DNA from: Bacillus sp. 2B10
GTDB lineage: Bacteria > Pseudomonadota > Alphaproteobacteria > Sphingomonadales > Sphingomonadaceae
Assembly: GCA_003946805.1 (NCBI GenBank)
Contig: RPSH01000004.1
Location: 1 to 64,000 of the forward strand
Length of the DNA: 64,000 bases
Direction of reading: 5' to 3'
In this document: one piece after another, positions 24,476 through 32,035 of the stretch
Layout: the number at the start of each line of letters is the position of its first letter
Numbering within the stretch: the stretch's first letter is position 1
Position numbers and translations under genes: made by a program
The notes under the pieces: model-generated
Databases searched by the model: none
What the model was told of the DNA's origin: nothing
Seen by the model: the letters and a program-made list of their open reading frames with translations, nothing else

Positions 24476-24710
24476 GGGGCGCGGCTCCCGCTGAAAAAGA
24501 GGTCGCGCGCGCTTTACTGCCGACGTCACATAATTGCCACCCGGTGAATCGGGTTTCGGGGCCGATGGTGGTAGAAGAGGGGGGGCACGCGCCAGCGAGC
24601 CTTCTGTTAGCTCGGCAACGAAAACCGCAGCAGATCGCTGCGCGATCGATGTCCGCTGGCGCACCACCTCCGCGCCTCCGCGCCTCAGCGTGAACCAACC
24701 TTCTATCCGT

Positions 24711-25151
24711 TTAAACCGGCGGATTGCCCAGCTTGTCGACGCGGCGCCGGTGGCGGTCGCCGCCGAACGGGGTGGCGAGGAAGGCGGTGAGGCATGCCTT
24801 CGCCATCTCGCTGCCGATCATCCGCGCGCCCATCGCGATGACGTTCGCATCGTTATGTTCACGCGCCAGCGCGGCCGACAACGGTTCGGACACCAACGCG
24901 CAGCGACATGCGGCGACGCGGTTGACCGCGATCGAGATGCCGATGCCCGATCCGCACAGCGCGACGCCGATATCGGCCTCGCCGCCGCTAACCGATTGAG
25001 CAAGCTTGTATCCATAATCGGGATAGTCGACGCTGGCGGCGTCGTGCGGGCCGAGGTCGGCGACATCGTGGCCCTGGTCATGCAACCAAGTCGCGAGTTC
25101 TGCCTTGAGCGTCAGGGCGGCGTGGTCGGATGCGATTGCGATACGGGCCAT
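24711..25151 (-). CDS. rpiB: ribose-5-phosphate isomerase B
   Basis: 146 residues. The RpiB/LacAB start [15 protein letters not shown], the DYPDYG block, the catalytic-Cys region [15 protein letters not shown] and the NVIAMGARM segment identify it. It interconverts ribulose-5-phosphate and ribose-5-phosphate. The C-terminal HRRRVDKLG is usual for the family. It is divergent from the lipoprotein gene with 71 bases between starts, and probably leads the rpiB-glyA-nrdR group. Confidence 0.93.
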   Translation of the reverse strand: MARIAIASDHAALTLKAELATWLHDQGHDVADLGPHDAASVDYPDYGYKLAQSVSGGEADIGVALCGSGIGISIAVNRVAACRCALVSEPLSAALAREHNDANVIAMGARMIGSEMAKACLTAFLATPFGGDRHRRRVDKLGNPPV

Positions 25152-25222
25152 GCGGCCGCTTCTAGCGGTCCCGATGCGGCGACGCTAGGCTGTGTCGGCG
25201 ACGGGCAGGAAAGGATGGACGG

Positions 25223-25693
25223 ATGCGTGGATCGATCATCGTGGCGGCACTCTTGTTGAGCGCGTGCGGCGCCAACGAACGGCGCAGCGAAGGGGCCGAA
25301 ACGCAGGCGGATATCGAGAACAGCGCCGCGACGCCGCTGCCCGCGCCGATCCCGCCGCGCGCACCGTCGCCGACGCCAACGCCGACCCCCAGCGCGACGG
25401 CCACCGCGACGCTTGGCGCGAACCATTATCTGGGGCGCTGGGTCGGCGTCGAGGGCATGGTACTGAACGTGACCGCGCCCGCGCAGGGCGAGGTGTTGCT
25501 CGACATGCAGTACGACCTCGACAACAAGGGGCAGTTCGCCGGCACGATCACGCCCGAGGGCATCCGGTTCGAGCGCGGTGGCGAGACGCTGGTGCTGCGC
25601 CCCGGCGACGGCGATGCGACCGGCCTGAAATGGCTGGCCGGCAAGAAGGACTGCCTGACGGTCAAGCCGGGCGAAGGCTATTGCCGTGACTGA
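25223..25693 (+). CDS. hypothetical lipoprotein
   Basis: 156 residues. The N-terminus MRGSIIVAALLLSACGANER has a lipobox LSAC. A Pro/Thr/Ala-rich spacer (about 38-62) leads to a compact C-terminal domain beginning NHYLGRWVGVEGMVLNV with two Cys near the end (DCLTVKPGEGYC). No enzymatic motif is seen. The last 8 bases overlap the DUF3429 gene, so the pair is probably co-transcribed. Family not recognised. Confidence 0.75.
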   Translation: MRGSIIVAALLLSACGANERRSEGAETQADIENSAATPLPAPIPPRAPSPTPTPTPSATATATLGANHYLGRWVGVEGMVLNVTAPAQGEVLLDMQYDLDNKGQFAGTITPEGIRFERGGETLVLRPGDGDATGLKWLAGKKDCLTVKPGEGYCRD

Positions 25694-26162
25694 TCCGGTC
25701 GCGATGCCCGTGGCGACCGTCCGGCCGCCGGTGGCGGCGCTGCTGCTGGGCTATGCCGGGCTGCTGCCGCCGATGGTCGCCATCGCGATCCGGGTGGTCG
25801 ATCCTTCGAAGGGTGGCATGATGCTGGCCCTGTCGCTTTTCTATGCCGCACTGATCCTCAGCTTCCTCGGCGGCATGTGGTGGGGCGCGGCAGCATCGCG
25901 GGTGACCGGCGCGGCGCTGACGCTGTGGCTGGCGGTCGCGGTGGTGCCGACGCTGGTGGCGCTGGCGGCAGGTGCGGTCCTGTTCGCATCGGTCGTGTCG
26001 GCGGCGGCGGTCGTCGCCGCCGGGCTGCTCGGGTCGCTGCTGGTCGACATGGCGCTGGTGCGCGCAGGCCATGTCCCGGCATGGTGGATGAAGCTGCGCG
26101 TCCCGTTGTCGGTCGGGCTGGCGGCGCTGACGCTGCTGGCCGGGCTGCTGGCACAGCGATAG
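25686..26162 (+). CDS. DUF3429 family membrane protein
   Basis: 158 residues from the GTG at 25686, or 152 from the ATG at 25704. Four to five hydrophobic segments. The block LFYAALILSFLGGMWWGAA is the family hallmark. The function of DUF3429 proteins is not established. The gene overlaps the end of the lipoprotein gene by 8 bases, which favours co-translation and the GTG start. Confidence 0.8.
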   Translation: MTDPVAMPVATVRPPVAALLLGYAGLLPPMVAIAIRVVDPSKGGMMLALSLFYAALILSFLGGMWWGAAASRVTGAALTLWLAVAVVPTLVALAAGAVLFASVVSAAAVVAAGLLGSLLVDMALVRAGHVPAWWMKLRVPLSVGLAALTLLAGLLAQR

Positions 26163-26246
26163 CGCACGGGCATTAACCCATTTTCCGCTCCGTGCGACCG
26201 GTCGCGGCGATTGAAAGCCGCGGTCCGGCGGATTAGCGTGCGCGCC

Positions 26247-27047
26247 ATGCCGATCCGGTTCGACCAAGCCCATGCTGCGCTGGCGTTTCTCGAACGCCAC
26301 GACCTGGAACCGACGCCGGACCTGTACGATCTGGCGCTGGTCCATCTGTCTGCCGCCGACCCGTCGCTGTCGCAGGCGATCGAGGCGGCCGCCGCCGGGG
26401 AGGCGGGGCTGGACGCGACGCGGGCGGCGCAGCTCTACGCGACGTTGCGCGGCAGCCGGTCGGACCCGGCCGATCCGCACGCGCTGGCGATGCGGATCGG
26501 CGCGACCGAGCGCGACGTGGCGCTGCTGCGCGATCAGGTGGCGACGCTGCGGGCGCTGTTACAGGGCGGGGACGGCGACCACGACAAACTGACCAATGCG
26601 CTGAACCAGACCGGGGCGCGGCGCATCCTCGACGAGATGGGGCAGCACGACCGGCGTTTCGTGGTGCTGATGTTCGGCATCGACCGGCTGGTGGGCATCA
26701 ACCGCGAATTCGGCCATTCGGTCGGCGACAACATCCTGAACGCCTTCGCCGCCAAGTTGCGCGGGATATTCCCCGAACAGGAAGCGATCCGCTGGGGCGG
26801 CAACGAGTTCATCGTGGTGATCCCGGGGAAGACGATCACCGCGGTGCGCGTGGCTGCCGAGGAAGTGCTGCAACTGCTGGCCGAGCGCAATTTTCGCCTG
26901 CGCGAATCGGGGGAGTCGATCGGGCGGGTGACCGCGTCGGCGGCGATCGTTCCCGACCATGTCGGCAATTTCGAAGTGATCCTGCGCGAGGCGCGCGCGA
27001 AGATCGAGACCGCGATGGCGGCAGGCGGGAACCGGGTCGAGGTGTAG
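26247..27047 (+). CDS. GGDEF-domain protein with a degenerate active site (GGNEF)
   Basis: 266 residues from the ATG at 26247; the frame opens 12 codons earlier without a better ribosome site. Residues 1-110 are a helical N-terminal region without a recognised sensor. A GGDEF fold covers about 110-265: FGIDRLVGINREFGHSVGDN and then RWGGNEFIVVIPG. The signature is GGNEF at 184-188, with Asn186 where Asp/Glu normally binds the catalytic metal, and no RxxD inhibitory site upstream. It is therefore likely inactive as a diguanylate cyclase and may act by binding GTP, c-di-GMP or a partner. Transcribed alone, convergent with hemA across a long inverted repeat. Confidence 0.8.
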   Translation: MPIRFDQAHAALAFLERHDLEPTPDLYDLALVHLSAADPSLSQAIEAAAAGEAGLDATRAAQLYATLRGSRSDPADPHALAMRIGATERDVALLRDQVATLRALLQGGDGDHDKLTNALNQTGARRILDEMGQHDRRFVVLMFGIDRLVGINREFGHSVGDNILNAFAAKLRGIFPEQEAIRWGGNEFIVVIPGKTITAVRVAAEEVLQLLAERNFRLRESGESIGRVTASAAIVPDHVGNFEVILREARAKIETAMAAGGNRVEV

Positions 27048-27056
27048 TCGAGCGCT

Positions 27057-27189
27057 CCTCCCCGGCACGGGGAGGGGGACCGTCGCCGAAGGCGATGGTG
27101 GAGGGGGGTCGCCGCGCAACGCGACTACGCCATATGCGGACAGCCCCCTCCACCATCCTGCGGATGGTCCCCCTCCCCGTGCCGGGGAG
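27057..27189. repeat. long inverted repeat between convergent genes
   Basis: Arms of roughly 45 bases: CTCCCCGGCACGGGGAGGGG near 27057 and its partner ending CCCCGTGCCGGGGAG at 27189, each arm itself palindromic. Transcribed from either side it would fold into a large stem, so it may stop both the GGDEF and hemA messages. Fragments with the same CCTCCCCGTGCCGGGGAGG core occur near 35705-35722 and 48045-48064. Confidence 0.75.
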
Positions 27190-27198
27190 AGTTTTGCG

Positions 27199-28443
27199 TT
27201 ACGCCGCCTTGCGCAGCTCCAGCCGGCCCCAGATCTCGACCAGCGCGGCGGTGAGTTCGTGCATCATCGCGGTGTCATGGGCCGGGCCCGGGGTGAAGCG
27301 CAGCCGTTCGGTGCCGCGCGGCACGGTCGGGTAGTTGATCGGCTGGACGTACACGCCGTATTCGCGCAGCAGGATGTCGCTGATCCGCTTGGCCTTGACC
27401 GGATCGCCGACCATCAGCGGCACGATGTGCGTCGTCGTGTCCATCACCGGCAGCCCGGCATCGGCGAACAGCGCCTTGAGCGTCGCGGCGGCGGCCTGTT
27501 GCCCCTCGCGTTCGGTGGGCGATGCCTTCAGGTGACGGACGCTCGCCAGCGCGCCCGCGACCAGCACCGGCGACAGCGAGGTCGTGAAGATGAAGCCGGG
27601 CGCATAGCTGCGGATGACGTCGATGACGGTGCGGTCGGCCGCGATATAGCCGCCCATGACGCCGAACGCCTTGCCCAGCGTCCCTTCGACGATGGTCAGG
27701 CGCGATGCGGCGTCGTCGCGTTCGGAAATGCCGCCGCCGCGCGCGCCGTACATGCCGACCGCGTGGACCTCGTCGAGATAGGTCAGCGCGTTGTATCTGT
27801 CGGCGAGGTCGCAGATCGCGTGGATCGGCGCGACGTCGCCGTCCATCGAATAGACGCTTTCGAACGCGATCAGCTTGGGCACCGCGGGGTCTTCGGCCGC
27901 CAGCAGTTCCTCGAGATGCGCGAGGTCGTTGTGGCGGAACACGCGCTTTTCGCAGCCCGAATGGCGGATGCCCGCGATCATCGACGCGTGGTTCAGTTCG
28001 TCGGAAAAGATGATGCAGCCCGGCAGGATGCGCGCCAGCGTCGACAGCGTCGCCTCGTTCGAGACGTAGCCCGACGTGAACAGCAGCGCCGCTTCCTTGT
28101 CGTGCAGGTCGGCCAGCTCGTTCTCGAGGTCGATGTGGTAGTGCGTGTTGCCGCCGATGTTGCGCGTGCCGCCCGAACCGGCGCCGACGTCGTGGAGCGC
28201 TTCCTCCATCGCGGCGATGACCGCGGGATGCTGGCCCATGGCGAGATAGTCGTTCGAACACCACACGGTGATCGGCTTCGGCCCGTTATGCCCGGCGAAG
28301 CAGCGCGCATTGGGGAATTGCCCCTTGTTGCGCAGGATGTCGATGAAGACGCGGTAGCGCCCTTCCTCGTGCAGGCGGTCGATCGCCTGTGCGAAGACAC
28401 GGTTGTAATCGACCGAGCGGGCCGGAACTGCGTCGATGCTCAT
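27199..28443 (-). CDS. hemA: 5-aminolevulinate synthase
   Basis: 414 residues, PLP-dependent alpha-oxoamine synthase. Diagnostic blocks: [50 protein letters not shown], and the PLP Lys in [14 protein letters not shown]. It condenses glycine and succinyl-CoA, the first step of haem synthesis in alphaproteobacteria. The length and N-terminal [19 protein letters not shown] agree with ALAS rather than AKB ligase. Its 5' flank (28444-28732) carries only a REP pair. Confidence 0.95.
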   Translation of the reverse strand: MSIDAVPARSVDYNRVFAQAIDRLHEEGRYRVFIDILRNKGQFPNARCFAGHNGPKPITVWCSNDYLAMGQHPAVIAAMEEALHDVGAGSGGTRNIGGNTHYHIDLENELADLHDKEAALLFTSGYVSNEATLSTLARILPGCIIFSDELNHASMIAGIRHSGCEKRVFRHNDLAHLEELLAAEDPAVPKLIAFESVYSMDGDVAPIHAICDLADRYNALTYLDEVHAVGMYGARGGGISERDDAASRLTIVEGTLGKAFGVMGGYIAADRTVIDVIRSYAPGFIFTTSLSPVLVAGALASVRHLKASPTEREGQQAAAATLKALFADAGLPVMDTTTHIVPLMVGDPVKAKRISDILLREYGVYVQPINYPTVPRGTERLRFTPGPAHDTAMMHELTAALVEIWGRLELRKAA

Positions 28444-28580
28444 GGGGCGCGGGTGTACCTGTTGGGGGCGCGGGTTTCCAGCGGATAAAAGCGGTTACCG
28501 TGATCGTCGGGGTTGGACATATTGTCCAAGGGGCATTGTGGGAGGAAGGGGTTCGCGCAGAGACGCGCATTCGACAAATG

Positions 28581-28667
28581 CCCGTCGCCCCAGCGCAGGC
28601 TGGGGCCTCCTGCGGCGAGGCGCGCGCTCCCTGACCGAGAGATCCCAGCCTGCGCTGGGATGACGGG
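28581..28667. repeat. paired inverted REP-type repeats
   Basis: GCCCCAGCGCAGGCTGGGGC and, inverted, GATCCCAGCCTGCGCTGGGA about 60 bases on. It occupies the 289-base gap between hemA and murI, otherwise empty. Confidence 0.7.
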
Positions 28668-28732
28668 TGTAAATAGGTCGGCAGGGCACCAGGCGAGCCC
28701 TTCTCTGCGTCCTCTGTACCTCTGCGCGTGCC

Positions 28733-29530
28733 CTACAGCGCCTCGACCACCCCGAACCCCTGCGCCTCCAGCCCGCCCGCGATTTGCCGTTCGCGTGTCC
28801 CCAGCCGGGTGAAGACCAGCCGTCCGGGAACGGGAGTCGCGGGAAACGCCTGCCCGGCGGTCAGCGAAACGATCCGCCGCGCGATGCCGGGGCCGCCATC
28901 GACGAACGCGACGTGCGGCGCGACCCGGCGCATCACGTCCTCCAGCAGCGGGAAATGGGTACAGGCGTTGACGAGCACGTCGATCGCGCCGCCGCCCGGT
29001 TGATCGAACAGCCCGGCGAGTTCGGCGGCCACGGCGTCATGGTCCGGCGGCGTGCCGGCCAGCGCGGCCTCGGCCAGTTCGACCAGCGCCGCCGATCCGT
29101 GCCGCAGCACGGTGCAGTCGGCGGCGAAGCGTGCCGCGAGGTCGTCGACATAGGGCTGGCGCACCGTCGCCTCGGTGCCGAGCACGCCGATGACCCGCGT
29201 CTTGCTGGCTGCCGCCGCGACCCTGATCGCGGGCACGGTGCCGACCACCGGCACGTCGAGCGCGGCGCGCACCACCGGCAGCGCGATGGTCGACGCGGTG
29301 TTGCACGCGATGACGACGAGGCGCGGGCGATAACGCTCGACCAGCCGGCCGAGCAGGGCGGGCACCCGCGCCGCGATCTCGCCTTCGGTCTTGATGCCGT
29401 ACGGAAAGCCGGCCGAATCGGCGGCATAGACGATCGGCGCGGTCGGCAGCATCACGCGCGTCGGCGCGACGACCGACAGGCCGCCGACGCCCGAATCGAA
29501 GAACAGGACCGGTTGCGCCGGTTCGGCCAT
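28733..29530 (-). CDS. murI: glutamate racemase
   Basis: 265 residues. The start VLFFDSGVGGLSV, the two catalytic Cys in VIACNTASTIAL and LVNACTHFPLL, and GFPYGIKTEGEI identify it. It provides D-glutamate for peptidoglycan precursors. It is divergent from plsY. The active-site residues are intact, and the length is normal. Confidence 0.95.
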   Translation of the reverse strand: MAEPAQPVLFFDSGVGGLSVVAPTRVMLPTAPIVYAADSAGFPYGIKTEGEIAARVPALLGRLVERYRPRLVVIACNTASTIALPVVRAALDVPVVGTVPAIRVAAAASKTRVIGVLGTEATVRQPYVDDLAARFAADCTVLRHGSAALVELAEAALAGTPPDHDAVAAELAGLFDQPGGGAIDVLVNACTHFPLLEDVMRRVAPHVAFVDGGPGIARRIVSLTAGQAFPATPVPGRLVFTRLGTRERQIAGGLEAQGFGVVEAL

Positions 29531-29664
29531 GATCGCTTACTCCCTGCCGTCGCCCGCCGCGTTGCAAGCCGCCGCCGAACCCCTTACCCTGTGCCCCACA
29601 GACGGCAAGTTTCACGGGGGCGCATCTGCCGAGCGACATCATCTGGTTCCCGCCGGCGGCGGCG

Positions 29665-30231
29665 TTGCTGATCGGCTATCTGCTGGGATCGATTCCCTGG
29701 GGCATCCTGCTGACCCGGATCGCCGGGGCGGGCGACCTGCGCACGATCGGGTCGGGCAATATCGGCGCGACCAACGTGCTGCGCACCGGGCGCAAGGGGC
29801 TGGCGGCGGCGACGCTGCTGCTCGACCTGTTGAAGGGCGTGGCGGCGGTCCTGCTGGTGCAGCACCTGTTTCCGGGCGAGGAACTGATCGCGGGGGCGGC
29901 GGCGTTCGTCGGCCATTGCTATCCGCTGTGGCTGCGCTTTCGCGGTGGCAAGGGCGTGGCGACGATGATGGGCGTGGTGGTCGCGCTCAGCCCGCCGGCG
30001 GGCCTCGTCTATGCGATCGTGTGGCTGGGGCTGCTTGCCGGGCTGCGCATCTCGTCGGTGGCGGGGATGGCGGCGGCGGTCGCGGCCCCGCTGGCGGCGG
30101 CATGGGCCGGGCGGTTCGACCTGGTGATCCTGTTCCTCGGCCTCGCCATGATCGTGCTGTGGAAGCACGGCGAGAATATCGAGCGGCTGATCGCCGGGAC
30201 CGAGCCGAGGATCGGGCGCAAGCGTGAGTGA
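29665..30231 (+). CDS. plsY: glycerol-3-phosphate acyltransferase PlsY
   Basis: 188 residues from the TTG at 29665; the family needs 10-15 residues before GYLLGSIPWG, so a CTG at 29626, with GGGGG five bases before it, may be the true start. No ATG or GTG exists in frame after the stop at 29530. Membrane protein with the PlsY motifs SIPWGILL, GSGNIGATNVLRTG and HCYPLWLRFRGGKGVAT. It acylates glycerol-3-phosphate with acyl-phosphate, the first step of phospholipid synthesis. The stop overlaps the dprA GTG by 8 bases. Confidence 0.93.
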   Translation: MLIGYLLGSIPWGILLTRIAGAGDLRTIGSGNIGATNVLRTGRKGLAAATLLLDLLKGVAAVLLVQHLFPGEELIAGAAAFVGHCYPLWLRFRGGKGVATMMGVVVALSPPAGLVYAIVWLGLLAGLRISSVAGMAAAVAAPLAAAWAGRFDLVILFLGLAMIVLWKHGENIERLIAGTEPRIGRKRE

Positions 30232-31315
30232 ACCGCAAGCGGCGCGGTTCGCGGCGCTGCGGTTGATCCGGTCGGCCAATATCGGGCCGGTCACGTTTCG
30301 CGCGCTGATCGAACGCTATGGCGATGCGGCGGCGGCGATCGAGGCGCTGCCGATGCTGGCGGCGCGCGGCGGCGGGCGGGCGCCGGTGCTGGCCGACGAA
30401 GCCGGCGTGCGGCGCGAGATCGCGACCGTGCGCGGGCTGGGCGGGCGCTACGTGCTGTTCGGCGATGCCGATTATCCGGCGCTGCTGGCCGAGATCGACA
30501 GCGCGCCGCCCGCGCTGATCGTGCGCGGCGACCTCGGCCTGCTGGCCCGGCCGGCGGTGGCGATGGTCGGCGCGCGCAACGCGTCGGCGGCGGCGTGCCG
30601 CTTCGCACGCGGCCTTGCCGGGGAACTGGGCGCGGCGGGCTATGTCGTCGTGTCGGGGCTGGCGCGCGGGATCGATACGGCGGTGCATCTGGGGTCGATC
30701 GGCCATGCCACGATCGGGGTCATCGCCAGCGGCATCGACGTGGTGTTCCCGCCCGAGAATGCCGCCTTGCAGGAGGATGTCGCGACCCGCGGGCTGCTGG
30801 TCGCCGAACAGCCGCCGGGCACGCAGCCGCTGGCGCGCCATTTCCCGTCGCGCAACCGCATCATCGCCGGGCTGGCGCTGGGCACGGTGGTGGTGGAGGC
30901 CGCGCCGCGATCGGGGTCGCTCATCACCGCGCGGCTGGCGGGTGAGGCGGGGCGCGAGGTGATGGCCGTGCCCGGATCGCCGCTCGACCCGCGGGCGCAA
31001 GGATGCAACGCGCTGATCCGCGAGGGCGCGACGCTGGTGCAGAATGCGGAGGACGTGGCGGAGATGCTGCGCCCGATCGATGCGCGGGCGGTGCGCTCGC
31101 CGGGTGGGGTCTATCGCCCCGAACCGGCGGCAGCGGACGCGAGCGAGGCGGAACGGACGCGAATCGTGGGCTTGCTCGGCCCGGTGCCGGTCGCGGTCGA
31201 CGAACTGGTGCGGCAGTCGGGGTGCCCGACGACCGTCGTGCAGACGGTGCTGCTGGAACTGGAGCTGGCGGGGCGGCTGGACCGGTATGCGGGTGGCCGG
31301 GTCAGTCTGGGGTGA
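30224..31315 (+). CDS. dprA: DNA-processing protein DprA
   Basis: 363 residues from a GTG overlapping plsY. Residues 1-60 carry a SAM/HhH-like helical region; 70-290 are the Rossmann-like DprA domain (AMVGARNASAAACRFARGLA, VVSGLARGIDTAVH, PSRNRIIAGLALGTVVVEA); 305-363 are the winged-helix domain. DprA loads RecA onto incoming single-stranded DNA in natural transformation. plsY-dprA order is common. The stop overlaps the ParE gene by 14 bases on the opposite strand. Confidence 0.95.
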   Translation: MSEPQAARFAALRLIRSANIGPVTFRALIERYGDAAAAIEALPMLAARGGGRAPVLADEAGVRREIATVRGLGGRYVLFGDADYPALLAEIDSAPPALIVRGDLGLLARPAVAMVGARNASAAACRFARGLAGELGAAGYVVVSGLARGIDTAVHLGSIGHATIGVIASGIDVVFPPENAALQEDVATRGLLVAEQPPGTQPLARHFPSRNRIIAGLALGTVVVEAAPRSGSLITARLAGEAGREVMAVPGSPLDPRAQGCNALIREGATLVQNAEDVAEMLRPIDARAVRSPGGVYRPEPAAADASEAERTRIVGLLGPVPVAVDELVRQSGCPTTVVQTVLLELELAGRLDRYAGGRVSLG

Positions 31316-31589
31316 TCGGTGGCCATTGCCGGGCGGCGTGGACGATCGTGAGAATCCACAGGGTGTTGCCGAGGATCGCATAGACGAGGCGGTAGTTGCG
31401 ATGCGGATGGACTTCGCGCGTACCCGCTACCGCTCCGATATGTCCCGACGACGGAAAATCCGCGAGGCGGGTAACGGCATGGTCGATGGCGCTGTCGATC
31501 CGAACCGCGGCGGCAGGGTCGCGGGCAGCGAGGTAATCCCAGATGGTCGATCGATCCGCCTCCGCCTCCGGCGTCCAGCGAATCTTCAC
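31302..31589 (-). CDS. RelE/ParE-family toxin
   Basis: 95 residues from the GTG at 31587-31589 that overlaps the antitoxin stop (GTGA). The start KIRWTPEAEADRSTIWDYLA and the later REVHPHRNYRLVYAILGNTLWILTIVHAARQ are the ParE pattern (conserved R-x(5)-YR-x(2)-Y). ParE toxins poison DNA gyrase; RelE-like ones cleave mRNA, and the sequence better fits ParE. It sits tail-to-tail with dprA, overlapping it. Confidence 0.9.
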   Translation of the reverse strand: MKIRWTPEAEADRSTIWDYLAARDPAAAVRIDSAIDHAVTRLADFPSSGHIGAVAGTREVHPHRNYRLVYAILGNTLWILTIVHAARQWPPITPD

Positions 31590-31864
31590 GCTCGGGTCGA
31601 AAGCGCGGTGCGTCGTTCGGCGAAGTCTGCCGCAACGGCTTCGTTCGACCGGCCGTCGTCGGCGTGCGCCGATGCCAGGGCACGCGCGACCTTGCGCTCG
31701 ACGAAGGCGCGATGCTCGTCCGCGACTTGCTGTCGTGCCACGAAATCGCGCATCAGTTCGCGCATGACCTGCGATGCGGGGCGATGTGCCGCTTCGGCGG
31801 CCGCCATGAAATCGGCGCGCAATTCCGGCTCGAGCTTCATCGTGAACACGGCGGCCTTCGTCAT
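31586..31864 (-). CDS. ribbon-helix-helix antitoxin
   Basis: 92 residues from the ATG at 31862-31864. The N-terminal AAVFTMKLEPELRADFMAAA is a ribbon-helix-helix DNA-binding fold, and the C-terminal half is helical and charged, as expected for the toxin-wrapping part. It precedes the ParE gene with a 4-base overlap, the normal order for these pairs. The perfect palindrome GTATATAC at 31892-31899, 28 bases upstream, is the probable autoregulation site. Confidence 0.88.
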   Translation of the reverse strand: MTKAAVFTMKLEPELRADFMAAAEAAHRPASQVMRELMRDFVARQQVADEHRAFVERKVARALASAHADDGRSNEAVAADFAERRTALSTRA

Positions 31865-31891
31865 CGATACGCTCCAGCAGATACTGACGAT

Positions 31892-31899
31892 GTATATAC
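31892..31899. promoter_or_regulatory. palindrome GTATATAC, likely antitoxin operator
   Basis: An 8-bp perfect palindrome in an AT-rich pocket directly upstream of the toxin-antitoxin pair. RHH antitoxins usually bind such TA-rich palindromes at their own promoter. It lies between the antitoxin start and topA, which is divergent. Confidence 0.5.
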
Positions 31900-32035
31900 G
31901 TTCGGCGCATAGCCAGCAATCGTTGCCGCCGGTTCGTAACGATTTCCCGATAGCCGCAATCCACCACCCGACTTGACGCCACCCCCCGGCGCTCCCCACT
32001 CTCGTACGCGTACGCACAAGGACCGACCGCCCATC

